Positions 42,453-56,050 of a stretch of DNA of 64,000 nucleotides are shown here, one piece after another. This DNA is from Ficedula albicollis (Eukaryota; Chordata; Aves; Passeriformes; Muscicapidae). The position numbers and the translations under genes are program-made. Under the pieces are notes generated by a model, which saw nothing but the letters and a program-made list of their open reading frames with translations, did not search any database and was not told where the DNA came from. The stretch is from positions 12,548,665 through 12,612,664 of the forward strand of contig NC_021674.1 in assembly GCF_000247815.1 (NCBI RefSeq), given 5' to 3'. The stretch's first letter is position 1; each line of letters begins with the position of its first letter.

Positions 42453-42641
42453 GAGATTTCTGTTTATACACACCCCACAGATGGGAGAGGGAAGAAAATT
42501 CTGTACAGCTCTGTAGTCCATGGTGCCATTCTGAGAGCTTTAAACCAGAGGCTGGATACCTTTGCAACATTTGCAGAGAAAGTTAAAGAAATGGCTCAGG
42601 GAATGTTCTCTCTAGTGACAAATACTCAGAATCTCAGTTAG
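42453..42641 (+). CDS. Candidate terminal coding exon, function unknown
   Basis: A long pyrimidine tract ending TTTTTATGTAG precedes 42453. The frame then stays open for 62 codons to a TAG (42639-42641), starting EISVYTHPTDGRGKK, through VVHGAILRALNQRLD and ending MFSLVTNTQNLS. The middle (ALNQRLDTFATFAEKVKEMA) looks amphipathic-helical. An in-frame TAG sits exactly at the acceptor, so coding would require splicing. An AATAAA hexamer at 42996-43001 could end a 3' UTR of about 360 bases. Acceptor, open frame, stop and polyadenylation signal in the right order make this the best exon candidate here. I cannot name the gene, and a chance origin is not excluded. Confidence 0.35.
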   Translation, partial: EISVYTHPTDGRGKKILYSSVVHGAILRALNQRLDTFATFAEKVKEMAQGMFSLVTNTQNLS

Positions 42642-45600
42642 GAGCATTTTATTTTGTGAAACACAGGGCCTGAAGCAGCAACTTCTGGTGTAAATCAGCA
42701 TCACCCTTCTGAAGACATCAAGGAGATGCTTCTTTGCATCATCACCTGCTTCTTGACCTGGGTTTTCAAATTAGGATATCATGGATAAACACTGTGTGTG
42801 AGTTGTTCCTCTCAGTGGTGTGGGAAGTACATATTTTGATCCTACTGACCTGCAATCTGTTAGCAGTTTTCAGCAATTACACACCTCATATAAATGATAA
42901 ATGACTAATATTACAGAATGCATTCATTTCACACTCTTTCACCTCTTTGTAGTTACTTTATTGCAGAAAAACCATCTCATGATTTCGGGTAAATGAATAA
43001 AAACTTTAAAGAAAAGTGAACAAAAACCACAGGAATGGCATGGTTCAGCTGTCACCCTCTGTGCACAGCACTCATCTCCTGCAATAGCCTCATAAATGCT
43101 CCAGGGCAACTCTATCTTCCATTAATTATCTCAGTCTGAAAGGAGAGGATCTCCTACCTTATCCAGACATCTTGTGAGGGTAATTAATTTTTTTTCTGCA
43201 AATTCCCCTAATCTGATTAGTGGCTTGTACAGAAGTAAATCCCCCTGCCCTTTCCATTCTTCATGCTCCCTGCTGTCCTTTACATTCAGTCAGCTGTGTT
43301 TGTTTGTGTCTTAAATATTGGTCTCAACAGCATGGCCAATTCCTGCCTGGCTCTGGATCTTTTCACACAACTTGGCTGTGAACAGCACTGCCTATCTGGC
43401 CTTTCCACCTCCCTGACTTTGGTGGGGCTTTTCTGCTCATGAGCCATCGACTCTGGTAATTGCTCCTAGCTGGGAAAATAGCTTAGGCTTCCCTTTTTCT
43501 GAAACAATGCAGTGACAAAGTCTCTTGTCTGGGGGCCAAATCTGGCCGTGGGGCTTCCTGAGAGATGTGCCAGTGCAGGTCTTTGCTGATTCCTTCTCTG
43601 TGCAGCATCATGAAAGGAGGCAGCAGGTTCATGGCAGTGTGGTCCAAATGTTGTTATGTTGGTTGCAGTGCTGTAGTTTGCTTCTTTACTGCCATTTTCA
43701 TCACCTCCTATAAAGCTTAATTTAATTGTTCCTTAATTACCTCTTTGCCTCGGTGTATAAATCTCAGATGGAAGTTGCAAGCAGCACACATAATGCTATG
43801 GATGCCACAAAACATTGTTGCCCTCTATTTTCATGGCCCTGTCTGGGAATACAGTGGGCCAACCTTTGCTGCTGCTGTAAAAATGTTCAGGAATGGGAAG
43901 AAGGCCTTGTGCTCATAAAATTTCATTTTTAGACAACTTTCTGGAAGGAACAGCAAATGTTTAGTCCAAGTTCTCCCACAGGTTTTTACTAGAGCCTGTA
44001 TTATTTCACATTACTTTGGTGTTTTCTCAAATTACATGGAGAGCAGAAATCTCTGATTTACTTAACATATACGGTATTATCTGAATGCTGTCGGGACCAC
44101 AGAGGTTTTTATTCACAGACAACTCTCTAAATAAACCACATAGTCTGCTTTGGGAGTGAACCAGAGCAGAAACACTTTTTATTTATGTTCTTAAGCTAGT
44201 TTTTGTTGAAGGCAGTTGCACGAGTCCACCTCTTTGCCTGCCCTCCCAGGTCCTGAGAAGTCCTGGGCCTTAGGGAGATTCTAACATGCTTTTAACGCTT
44301 GCAAGGTGCTTTCCTTACCTCCCCCTAAGCCAAATGGGTGTGGGAAGCTCTCACATTCATTTTAGACTTTCAACATGAATCTTTAATATCTTGGTCTATG
44401 TTAATTTAATTGTTTTTCCTTTCAAAGATGATGCAGCTCTACTTTTTGGATAGATTTCTGTTTGGAAAGTGTAGATTATATATAGAATTAAAACAGAGTA
44501 ATATTGATCATAGGTGAAGCTGGCCTCAGCAGATTCTTGTTTGCAACTAGATTATTTTCTTCTCTGTTTCATTCTTTTTAGGCTTTTCTGTGCTTTTCCT
44601 TTTTTTGCCCCTTGCCTTCCTATCCACATTATACTCAATATTTGCCTGGCTTTTCTCCATTTGCCTGCTGCTTCCTTCCTCCTACTTCTCGTATTGAGAG
44701 TAGAAAGCCATTAGTATTAACCTGTTGACTGAAGCTTTTAAAGCCACAATGTTCATAGGAATTCAGAAATGAGCAATATGAACTTCCCAGCTGTTACTGA
44801 ATCTGAATCTACTGAATATGTTTCTGAATCTGAAAATACACCTGGCCTTTCGTGAGAGATTTCTATATTATTTTAGTTTAATGCCTTTGTAAAATTCAGT
44901 TTATTAGAAGACTGTAAAAGAAGCTTATATGGAGATCATGAAGTTTTTTGGTCTCCTGCAGGTTTGGGGTTTTTTTTCCCTAATATCAGTCTTGCTTGGT
45001 TGGTGACATGGAACAAGAGTTCTCCACTGGTGCTCTCTCTGTAATTCATGCAACTGGACATTTAATTTTGCTTTGATCTGAAGACCAGACTTCCTGAGAG
45101 AAGTGAGAAGATTTCAGTAATGAAACATATCTTGAGGTTTTATGTGAGTTTTGAAATGTGTATTAGAATATCCTGACTTATATTTTCTCTTCTTAAATTA
45201 CTTATAGGCGAAGTTTTGGAATATGATTTACCCTTTCTACTCGTAATCTGTCTTGCGCTTGACATCCATCTACTTTTAGCAAACAGACCATTTTGTTTCC
45301 ATTTTCAGACAGATTCTGGGCAAGTTTCAATGTCACTTTTTGACACACCAGCAAGGTGCTGGAGTAGCAAACCCAGGGCCATTACTTAGTTTAAATTGTG
45401 CTTTCCTTTGGAATTACTCCTTAAAACTGAAAGCATCTCGTATTGGCTCTGACACTGCTCTTTTGCCTTGCCATAAAATATTTAAATGGGGCAAAATTTC
45501 ACTTGTTGGTGTCTCTTTAGACACCACACTTTGCCTAAGAAAAGATGGGAAGACAGATGTTGTGCTAACCTCTGCTGATTGCTTTTTGATTGCCAACTCA

Positions 45601-48600
45601 GTTGTCTGTCTTCCACCATTTCAAATGGCCATATGGGAAATCAGCAGTGATGATCCTTAATAAAGTACCAGAAGCAAGGTGCTTCACTTACACTTATTTT
45701 CAGGGGAGGGATCTGAACCCAATTAGAAAATTTATGAAACTGCCAGAGCATGCCTCTCATTTAAAATTGCTGAGGGCTGCAAAGTGAACTAAAAGCTTGA
45801 CAGAATATTCACACTTGTTGCAGGTCCTGTATGTCAATTAACCTCAGAAATGGAGAGGGCCACAAACTTCCTACAGTTTTCTTTCTTTTCATGTAAAAAT
45901 CTGGGCAGTTGCATGTTATTGTGAAATGACAGATGAATTAGTGAGAAAGACCTTGGAAAGTTCAGCTATAAAAAAGTTTATGGAATTTACTCCCACTGAG
46001 TGACAGGATAAGTCAGGATCTGATCTGATCTGATATTTTTGATGCTGACTGTTACATTAGGAATTAGATGTTTCTGCTTAACATTAACTTTTCTAACAGT
46101 GGGAGCCATGATGATTTAAAATTCTTCAGATGGTACCAAAGTGCTTTGCAGCAGGTGCGGGAAACAAGACAAATTCACTCATTGAAGAGATGATGGTCCT
46201 TGGGCTTTTGGCTGGCTCACTGTGGTGTGTTCTTAAGTTCAATGTATAGGCTCCACTTGCAAAACCAGCAGCTTCAGTGGGCTAGAAAGTGAAGTTCTTT
46301 ATTTGTCTGTCCAGTCAGTGCAGCAGAGGCTCCCTCTATGTCTCAGTGCTCTTGAAATCTTTAGTGTCTCTGTGCTCTCCTGCTGCAACTGTGGCTTTGT
46401 TTGCTACATTTATTTTGGCATTCCTTATTTTGTTCCCCCAAAGATATTTGATAGAGTTTGTTACTGGCCCAGATTCTACTAGTGGTGTGAAGAAGTCACA
46501 TCTTTCTCTCCCAATACATATTTTATGATTTGTTAGTGGTTTGGTGGAGTTGTACATCATCCCTTGATTAAAAGCAAGTCTTCCACCCCACCAATTCAAT
46601 TTTAGGTTTCCAAATTTGTACCATTTAGATAGGTAGGGTACTAACTAACCTCTGTGGCTTAGCGTGAAATCCAGGAACAGCTTCATTTTATTCTGCTTTC
46701 TGACAGTGTTTTTAACAATGCCCATGCTATGTGGAGCTTCCTGCATTAATGTAGTTACCATCTCAGAGGGACAAAAAGTCATTTAGTTCATGTCAACTTA
46801 AGTATCTTACGTGGTTCCCTGTGGTCAACAGCTGGATGACAAGACATCAAAAGTACATTAGGCAGCTTTCTAATTAAATATCTTTATTGCATCTAAAACA
46901 CATGGCAGCACTTCCTTGCTAATAAAAAGAGAGCACACTGCAGTCAGTTTGATGCAGATACTGCATTGCCTCCCTGTGCAAGGCCTCTTGCAGTCTCTTC
47001 TAAGAAGAGGCTATAACATAATACATTGTGAAAAGTAATGCTTAGCTATGATTTTACAAAGCGTTATCCTATTTATTTTAAGTGTCATGTAATTATCAAT
47101 TCATTTACTACCTATTGTAATACCATGAATCATAACGAATGCATTTGCATAATAGTATCACATGAGCTCAATTATAATTCAGTATTAGCTAAATGTAGCA
47201 TGCAAACAAAATGTTTCCTGTAAAGGTAGGCTGGGGTTGATATATAGCCTGTCTTATACCTGGTGTATCACAAATGCTGTCATGGGAAATTTGCGGGCTG
47301 GCTCTCAAAGGGAACTGTTTTGTAGTCCAGTCCTGTCATTCATTCATTTTTTGTCTCCAGCCCCTTAGTTTAAATGCTCTTCAGCTCTGTCAACTTTGCA
47401 GGTGAGAAAAACTTCAGAAACCTGTTTTTTGCTGTTTAGCTATGTGTTGGTGCTCTGCTTGCTGAGACCATGAGACAGTGTCTGCCTAAAGACTGAGCTC
47501 ATTTCTCCAGTGATACTCTGCACACACTTGCTGGGTGATTAAACTGAGGAGTAGCCACACTGAAGACTGGACTAGGCAGGATTGCCTCAGCTCTGGGTAG
47601 GTTTCTTTAAAAAATCCTTGTTTCCAGATGTAACTTCTTTTTAAATAAAAAGACCTCAAATATTCCACATGGTACTTCCTGGAACAGGGGTTGGCTCTGT
47701 GTTGCTGGGTTGAGGAATATGACACAAGAATGGTGCCAGCTCCTCATGAGCTGTAGGTTTCCTCTATGTCTAGGCTGGTGTATGCAAACTCCTCACTCCT
47801 CATCAGTACAGCAGCTCAGAGACCAGGGTACTCCCAAACCTCCCTTTGCCAGGTCAGAGCTGCTTCTCCTACCCCAAATCCTCTGCAGTGTCCTGTTCCT
47901 GCCTTTATAGCATGAAGATTTATGCAAGCAGAAATGAACCACATAGCACACTTTGCATACAGAATAAGTGGTCCATGCCAGCTATTGTTTAATGTGTTTT
48001 GAAGACATGTGATCTTGCAATGGGAGAGTGCTTAGAATAACCCAAATGTGAGCAATATCTAGCTTCTGAGAAAAATCTTAATGGCTTGTATCTCTCTTTT
48101 GGTTCACTTACAAGTTCAGCTCATTTTCTCTTGCAGAAGATAGACTTGCTCATGCAGTAGTTTGAAAATGATCCTTGTGTGAATTGTGTCTGTAACAGAT
48201 GTGTATAATCCCACTTTCCACTTTTTAAATGCATCCCATTTCCATACAGAATATAAAATGCTTACTTTCTGGCTAGCACAGTTGATTTTTACTTGTTGCC
48301 TGCAAGTTAGATTAAGGACACTGAAATTGCAGAGGATAAAAAGAGAGTTATTTCCAAAAATACAGTGTAGTTACTGGTACCTCAAGGATTATGTGGCCTG
48401 ATCTACATTCAGGAGACAGCACTGCAATAGGAAAAGGCTAACACAGTTGACAACACTTAATTTGTTTGGACTTATGTCAGTGTTGGCTTTCTGATGTGAC
48501 AGGGGAAATACATCGTAGGAATTGATGAAGTAGTGCCACATTTACACAATTCTGCAACTCTCTACAGTCATTTAGGGCAAGCTTTCCTTCTTGAAATACA

Positions 48601-49644
48601 AGGTAAAGCTCCTCAATTTCATGTTAAAGCATGCAGTTAAAGCTTTTATAAATCAGTTTGGCCAGCTGGGAAGCAAGTGGGCAGTGGAAAGAGAGCAATG
48701 TCCTTGCTGGATTTGGGTAAAGTGAGAGCGTACTATAAATATACATTACAAAGTTTCCATGCAGCCATTCTTGCCAAACATGGAATTGGCAATCCCCTGG
48801 ACTGGCACAAGCGCTGGACATGATAGGATGGAGCTGTCCATATGAACACACAGAGGGTGGTACACCCTGCAGCAGAATTACTCTCTAGTGCAAGGAGTTA
48901 TTCCTGAGTCTGTGTCTTCAGCAGCCCAGCTTGTCAGGGAACAGCATCCCCAAAGGAAGTGGCTGTTGGGAATCTGAAAGAAAATTCTTGTTCTTTCATG
49001 GAAACATCTACTTATGTTTCCATAGTTCTCCTTTACTTGCTGCTAACAAGTGGGAGCTTCTGGGCCTTGTCTCTTAATAGGAACTTTGCCAATAAGAATT
49101 AGGAGAAAATCAAAAGCTTAAGTACCCATGAATTTCACAGGGGAACATTCCATGGTGTTTAAGTTCAGTATATTATTTCAGTTTTCAACATGTATCTTTG
49201 CAATGTGCTTAAATGTGTTTGTTTTGCTCTGGTTTTGCTCCTAATGGCTTTTTATGGGGCAGGTGCTTATTCAGGTGGATCACAATTCAGAGGAGCCTAC
49301 TGTGTGGGAATCAAATTCCCATGGTGATTGCACTTGCACAGGAGATGTAGTACTAAACATCATCAGAGGCAGGACAAAAAGCACTATAAAAGCTGTTTGT
49401 GTGACATTTTCTGCAATGTGACCAAACTCATTGTAGTGTTTGTACCAGTTACTGATGATTTTGTGCTCTGAGTCATCTGTCACTGGACAATGTGCAGGGA
49501 TCATCAGCTCATCCTGGACAAGTTATTAGCTGTTTGTGAGGGATGAGGTTCTTCTTGTCCAGGGTGATAGGAGCTCTCTTTTTCTAGCTGTCACCTTTCA
49601 TTGGATTTCCAACAAAAGCACAAAGTTCAGGTTTACATACTAAT
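42642..49644. other. No gene recognised; possible AT-rich conserved element near 47090-47220
   Basis: Seven kilobases of unique sequence, apart from the possible 3' UTR at its left end. A 106-codon plus frame (45340-45660) has no domain or splice support. Around 47143-47150 an octamer, ATTTGCAT (a POU-factor type site), sits among AT-rich homeodomain-like motifs, which is weak evidence for an enhancer. Confidence 0.35.
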
Positions 49645-49776
<132 letters not shown>

Positions 49777-52700
49777 GTATTAATACTACTGCTACTACTA
49801 CACTGTAGACTACAGTAAGGGTGGAGCCTGTGGCATGTTTGAATCCTAACTTCTGTGTATTATGTAAGATCCACTTCTGATCTAATTCTGATACAAATCA
49901 TCTAGTCCCTAAATAAGAGAAAAAAGAGCCAAATTGCCCTAGGAATCAGTTGCAGGGAATTAAAATCTACTTCATATGTCATGTGATGCTTGGTGAAACT
50001 CTGTAAAAAGTGCTCTTTGACCACTGTAATTATTTGTTCCTCACCAGCTGCCTGCCTGAATCATCTTTTTAGAATTCTATACTGTTGTTAAATACTTTGA
50101 CTTAAAGCAAGAAGAAAATGGTGTTTCTCTGCTCTATACAGGTTTTCCACTTGCCTCTAGACAGCATATTTCTACTAAGACCACCCTTCCTTAATTTTCC
50201 CTACAGTGATGCAACATTCATAATTGTTCTGAAATAAAGACTGAAATGGGATATCTCTCAAAAATAATTTGTACCATTGGCACAGTAACACTTTTATATT
50301 AAATTTTGAAGCTTAGAAAACTTATCAGTGTCTAATCAAAGCTAGGGAGTACCCTCTTGTCTCTTCTTCCAGCTTTTATCTTTACAATGTAAACTTTCTC
50401 AAGCTCACAGCAGAAGTGTCTGGAAATTTTGATTTAAATAACCTTTTTGTTCCCCACAGCTGATTAACCCTGTTTACATGCTCTGCAAGAATGCTAAAGG
50501 CTGTAGCGTGCTGAGATATTAGTGCCAGCTGAGGAGAGGAAAGGGCTGCATGAGATGGATATTTAGTTTCCTGTCTCCATTCAATTTCCACGTGGTGCCA
50601 TTTGTAAGTGGCAGCAAGAGTCAAAGTGTGGAGAAGAAGCTCTTGCCTTCCTGATGTGGGTTCTTATTCTTGGTCCTGTGGCTGCTTACAGACATCTATT
50701 GTGTTATGTTGTTTTTAGTCTATGGGTGGCAGTCACTTTCTAAATTTCCTGTGCAATGTTTGCAGGCTTTCCTGCACCAGGCTTCTCAAATTTGCTGTTA
50801 GTAACACACATCAACAGGCAATCGATAAAATCAGAGCTAATTACATAATGTGGGCTTTTTAAAAATCTGTCTGCAGCACAAGCAGATGTTAAATGAAAGC
50901 TAATAAAGTGTGGCATCGTTTAAACAGGGGTATGCCCGAGGATTTGATACTGGACAAACCCTGCAACACAAAAGGCAATTTCCAGAGAGCTTGTATGCAA
51001 GAAAATAATGAAATAACCATGCAAGCAGTGCATATTTGAGCTAAACCTGAGCAGTCACGACAGATCTCTGCAAAATCTGGTGAGCTTCTTAGAAAATGAG
51101 CTACTAGGCAAAGGCAACAAGCAGCACTGCAAGCAGGCTGCATAACAGCGAAGTTCACTAGCAAAAGACCCAGCTGTTCCCATAGGTTTGCATGTGTGTT
51201 CCAGTGTTTGGCTGAGCACTGGCTCTTTAGCCATAGAAATAATGCTTGTTTACTTGGCTTTCCTTCAAAAAGGGAGAATTTTTCTGTAGTCTATTCTGAA
51301 AGAGCAACACAGAAGGCATATAAAGTAAAATCTTGGGGTTTTTAAAATTTTATTTATTTTATTTGGTCCATTAATAAACCTCTGTACTGCTACAAGCTAT
51401 TTTTAGACTTTTGTTTTCTTTCTCTATACTTTTCAGCAATGCCAGTGGTAGGCAGATCCCAGTGATTTGGAGCTGCATCTCTTTTTCAGATAGTATGTAA
51501 GTGGGCACTAAATCTCAAAGCTGGCTGTCAGTGAGAAGAGTCAAGGAGAAATAAAAAGGGAAGAAAATCCAAAATTCCTCTGAAATCTACAGAAAAGACA
51601 GATTTGGTGCTGCCCCACAAATACCAGTAAATGTCACGTTGGGAGTTAGATATCGTGCAGTGCTGTGCTTTTGCTATCTCAGAAAACTTGTGATTCCTCT
51701 GGACTTGGGGTTCTTTCTGCTTGTCATTTGATACAGCTGCCACTAAATATTTATCTGTCAGACCCTGGGTATCACACAAGGAAGTCACTTGGCTGAAACA
51801 CTTTTAGTTACAATTTGTTTCTGGATTCTTAAGAGTTGGTGTTTTTTAGCCACATTACTCTGGGTCCATACAGACTTAATTTATTATTAGTAGTATTATT
51901 AGTGTTAGTATTTTAAGAAAAATGTCTTACTTATCCAAAGACTCTAAGTAAGCTCTCAGGATATGTTACCATAGGAAACTGGAGATTCCAATCTGAAGTG
52001 GAATCCAGATCATGTTACATTGACTAACAGATATTTCAGTTGCTTTTAAAATTGTTGAGGAATTTAATAGATAAATTAGGTTGAATGTCAAAACAGAAGA
52101 ATTAAGTGTGCTACAGATGCTTAACTGAGCAAAATCATATTCAGCTGGAATGAAATATTTATCGTAGACTTTCTTTGATATGGTGTCTCTAGTTTTGGGA
52201 CCACTTACAAAGTGATTTCTTAAAAATGAGATTTTATTTCTGTATTCCTAATACACTATTTTTTGAGACAAACGAAGGGATGGCCTGAGACTTAGGTGCC
52301 AGGAGCATCACAGGAACGAGGTACCTAAAAAATCTGAGCCCAAACATCTCTACTGCACTTTTGTATTGCTATGGGGTATTAAATGGCCTCGACTCTGTGT
52401 GCTGATCCAGTGATAAAAATGTTCAAAAAAAGAGAAAAAGATAAATAGCTGAGAGTAAATAAAATGAAAAAAAAAAATTAAAGTTTTGAATAATCACCAC
52501 AGTGCTTGTGAACAATGACCAGTGAATATTATTATCACATTAATGAGAGAAAAAACATATCTGACTCTTGAACTTCAACTTGCTTTGTGAATATTTCTTT
52601 TCATTATTCAGATAGCTTTATTTTTTTCCCTCCAGGAGTGGAAATTGGTCCTTCATCCTTATCATCCTAGTCTTTGTGCATTTTGATAACCATTTATCAT

Positions 52701-54440
52701 TCCTGTGTGCTCAGAAGATTGTCTTCCCCAACACTGAAGCCCCAGTAAAATCTGGTATTACAACTCATGCAGTTCAGAAGCCTCCAAACATTGGTGTAAA
52801 CTTTGAAAATGCAGAATAATGTGGCTTTCAGTTATGGTACCTCAGAACTTTTGTGGGCTAGAAAAGAAAACTATAAAAAACCTTCCTTTTCTAGAAAACT
52901 AAAAAAATAGTAAGTCACTATTAATTACCTCTTGTCTGCTATGAATAAAGCACCCCTTAAAAAGCTCTGCTGAATTGGAATACCCTGGGATGGAAATGCA
53001 ACTCAAAGGACTTTCAGTCAGCTTAGTAAAAACTTGCCTGGTATTTACAGCCTGCTTGAGGGCATCATCATCTTGTCTGGAGAGATTGTGCCCCTTTTCT
53101 CACCTTCATCAGTTATCACCTGAGCTTTTCAATCTTCTTGTCATCAGGCCGTGGCTCACTACAGAGTGGCTTTTTTTCCTTTTGTAACTGGATTACAGAA
53201 GGCATATACAAGATACCGGCAGTGACCACAAGTGACTTTTTACGAGGGGACAGAAAACATCAGTGGTATCACAGCACTTTCCTTTACCTCCCTGCAGCAC
53301 AGCCAATGGACTGAGTCCTCAGAGTGAGATGCACTGAAGATGCTAATGCAAAATGAAATAAATATGTTTATTGGATATATTTTTTTATCATAGCTTTTTA
53401 AACTATGGAGTGCTACTACCAGAGATCCTAAAGGCAGTGTTGTGTTAACCTTTCTTTGCTGTTTCCCAGTTGGTTGCCTTTCATCACAATCAAGGCATCA
53501 CACATAATAACTAATCAGATTCAGTGAGCAGACAGGCTGTGAGGATGCATTTTAATCAGAAATAGTGAAGAATTTCTACATATCTCTCTGTGCTACAGGG
53601 TGACATTTTTAAATGCTCAAAGGGCACACAGGTCTCCAGCTCCTGGTGAAACTTCGTGAGAATGTGATGTGCAGCTCTGATTTGTGTTCTTTACAGTAGC
53701 ATTAAAAAAAAGCTTTTATTTATTTATTTCAGATCCACATTTTTAATTCTCTAATATGAAAAAATGTTAGTCATTGCCTCTAAAAAAAACCCTCAAGGAG
53801 CTGCATCAGCATAGCTGAGGGCACACACCTTCCAGTACTTATATTTTATTTAAGCAGAGTGTACAGACATCTTTTAAGATCTCATTATTATATGTGACTA
53901 AATAATTGCAGCCACTTTAATTCTATTCAATTCAATTTGGTAATTATGTGGGTTTCAGAAATTGCCTCTACCTTTTCTGTATATTCTTTTCATGCATGTT
54001 GGAATTATTTAATGCTGCAAATACAAATGTCTGTTGAGGGAACATGAAAGTATTGAGAAAACCCAAAAACTCTAAAAAGCCAGCTTGATATTTTCAGGAT
54101 TATTTTGTGTAAAATGTGTTTTCTGCTTAGTCACTTAAGCATGAGTGTTGGAGAAGGCTGACAGTCTCTCATGCTCCTGAAGAAATGTGTGAATCTGAAA
54201 AAGATGTGATATGCTAGCTCAGGTGAAATAAAACTAGTTATTTTTTTAAAGATTGCACTTGATAAATAAGGTTCTCCACCCTGAACTTGACTTGGAAAAC
54301 CAGGATATGGAGCAGAGGATGTTTCTGATGTGCTCCGACAAGTCAACTTGCTGAGGAGATGAGTAGCAGTTGTGGTACTTTGTAGCCTTAAGAATACATT
54401 GTTTTAGACTTTGAGCAGAGGAAAACATCTTTCCTCACAG
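49777..54440. other. No gene recognised
   Basis: Unique AT-leaning sequence with frames under 95 codons on either strand. No CR1 or LTR landmark was seen. Confidence 0.4.
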
Positions 54441-54515
54441 ATGGGCCAAGATGACTCCAACAGTTGGGTAAAATCCTGCGTAACTCAATATGTTTGGAAA
54501 TTAGAAACTACCAAG
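54441..54515 (+). CDS. Candidate 75-nt internal exon, function unknown
   Basis: ATCTTTCCTCACAG precedes 54441 and ACCAAG|GTATGTAAG follows 54515; both splice signals are good. The 75 bases are exactly 25 open codons in phase 0, reading MGQDDSNSWVKSCVTQ and then YVWKLETTK. A symmetric phase-0 exon with strong sites is plausible. However, it is short, its family is unknown, and no neighbour exon was established. On the same strand lie the other candidates at 5.8, 23.6, 39.5 and 42.5 kb. Confidence 0.28.
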
Positions 54516-55519
54516 GTATGTAAGCACATCTGAAAATGTCACTGTGCATGCTCACTGTGTAAGGTAACTGGATCTTGGCTCGCTCACTTTCCCCCACTTC
54601 ACTTCTAGCCTCTTCCAGTTAGACCTCATCATTCCTAGAGCTTTCTAATCTACAACAGAAGTGTATATTTAAAGTCTGAGCAATCTAGTTTGCATAGCAT
54701 GTGGATATAATGCCAAAATTCTCTGTCTAGAACTATGCTATTTTTCTCTCCTTCTGCGTCCTGTGATGAAAATTGATCAGAAAAAACAATATTCTGTTCA
54801 AACAAGCTGTGTACTGGGGAGAGATTTCAGTATCTCTAATTATAAGATCTCTGAAATAAACCAAAAAAAGTGAAAATTATTAAATCCTGAGGGATTTTTC
54901 CCCTTTTTGAGCTTCTGTTACATTTACTGCAAGTTAGCTTAGGAATAAATCTCTGTCTCTCACATTTCTGTACTGTTATATTGTACAAGTGAAATGGTCT
55001 AGTTGCTTTAAGCCGTGAACTCAAGTGCACGAATAATGCTTAAAACAGGAGCTCAAAGACTGAAATATTTCAGGATTGTAACATCACATAATGCTCATGA
55101 CAATACAAACATACCTCCCAATTAGAAACAAGTGAACAGAAGTGGAGTGAGATGATGGTTGGTTGTCTAGTGACAGGAGCAGAGGATGGATGACAGTAGG
55201 TGAAACTTCACCCTCCTACGTGGAACCTATGGCAGGCTGGAGATTGGCTACAAGGAATGCCCCAGAGGGATTTCTTTCAAAACACAGCTGTTACCTGACA
55301 CAGCTTGACAATCCAAGGCAAAACACTTGGTTATGGAATGCTTTCCTTTCTTGTACTGCAGAAGGATTTGTCTGTTGTCCAGGTTCCAGCCAAGGAAGAG
55401 TTAATTTTTGCAGTGGCAGAGGGAGTGGGTATGTTTTAGAGGTCATTCCATATCATCTTATATCATTGCCAGAGGTGGTGGGGAAGGGGTTCTCTGTCTC
55501 TGAGTAAAATGGCAAAATG
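54516..55519. other. No gene recognised; may include 5' part of the ERV remnant
   Basis: A 114-codon plus frame (55163-55507) leads up to the pol remnant in the same direction and may be decayed retroviral sequence, but I see no motif in it. Confidence 0.3.
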
Positions 55520-56050
55520 GATTTCATCAGGTTCCAATGGACTTGGTCAACAAAACAGCAGCCAGAAAGAAGGAAACACAGCTTTCCTATGTGCTGTGGG
55601 CTTTTGGAGGATGTGTATTGCAGAGGACAGCCAGACTGTAAGCCCTCTTTATCTTGTGGCACTGAAGAAGAGTGATTCCAGGAGGGGCCCAGAACAACAC
55701 CAAGCTTTTGAGGAAATCAAAGATTGCTCATGCAGTAGCCCTTGGGCCACTCAGGACAGGACAGGGTGTAAAAACCCTGCTCTGCTGCTGGGGAGAGTCG
55801 TCCTTCCTGGGGTCTCTGGCAAAAGGTACCTGGAGAGACTCAAGGACAGCCCCTGAGGTTCTGGAGTTGGTAATACAAAGGATCTGAGGCTGTTACATCC
55901 CAACTGAAAAGAGACTCTGGAAGCTTGTGAAGGGTGTGCTTGCTGCAGGGGTGATTGGCATGATGTGGAGTGGGTGCATCCTATTCCCCATCATGCAACA
56001 GCCTCTGGGAAATCTGAATGGTGCAATGGACTGTTAAGAATCACACTGGA
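55520..56050 (+). pseudogene. Endogenous retrovirus pol remnant (RT connection to RNase H)
   Basis: The plus strand encodes AFLCAVGFWRMCIAED then VSPLYLVALKKSD and GPEQHQAFEEIK. These are the conserved junction between reverse transcriptase and the RNase H connection domain in gamma-type/ERV1 pol (first motif pattern FLGxxGFxRxxIP). About 55720 the homology moves to another frame (AHAVALGPLRTGQ, in the frame open at 55672-55887), so there is a frameshift. A third segment near 55893 (CYIPTEKRLW) resembles the TxxE motif region that precedes RNase H. The copy is therefore a broken fragment with at least one frameshift and stops. No flanking LTR was identified nearby, and it is a different retroviral class from the provirus at position 1. 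Confidence 0.65.

Noticed and set aside
45340..45660. 106-codon plus-strand frame
   Set aside because: No domain, no splice or promoter context, and a shorter antisense frame overlaps it.
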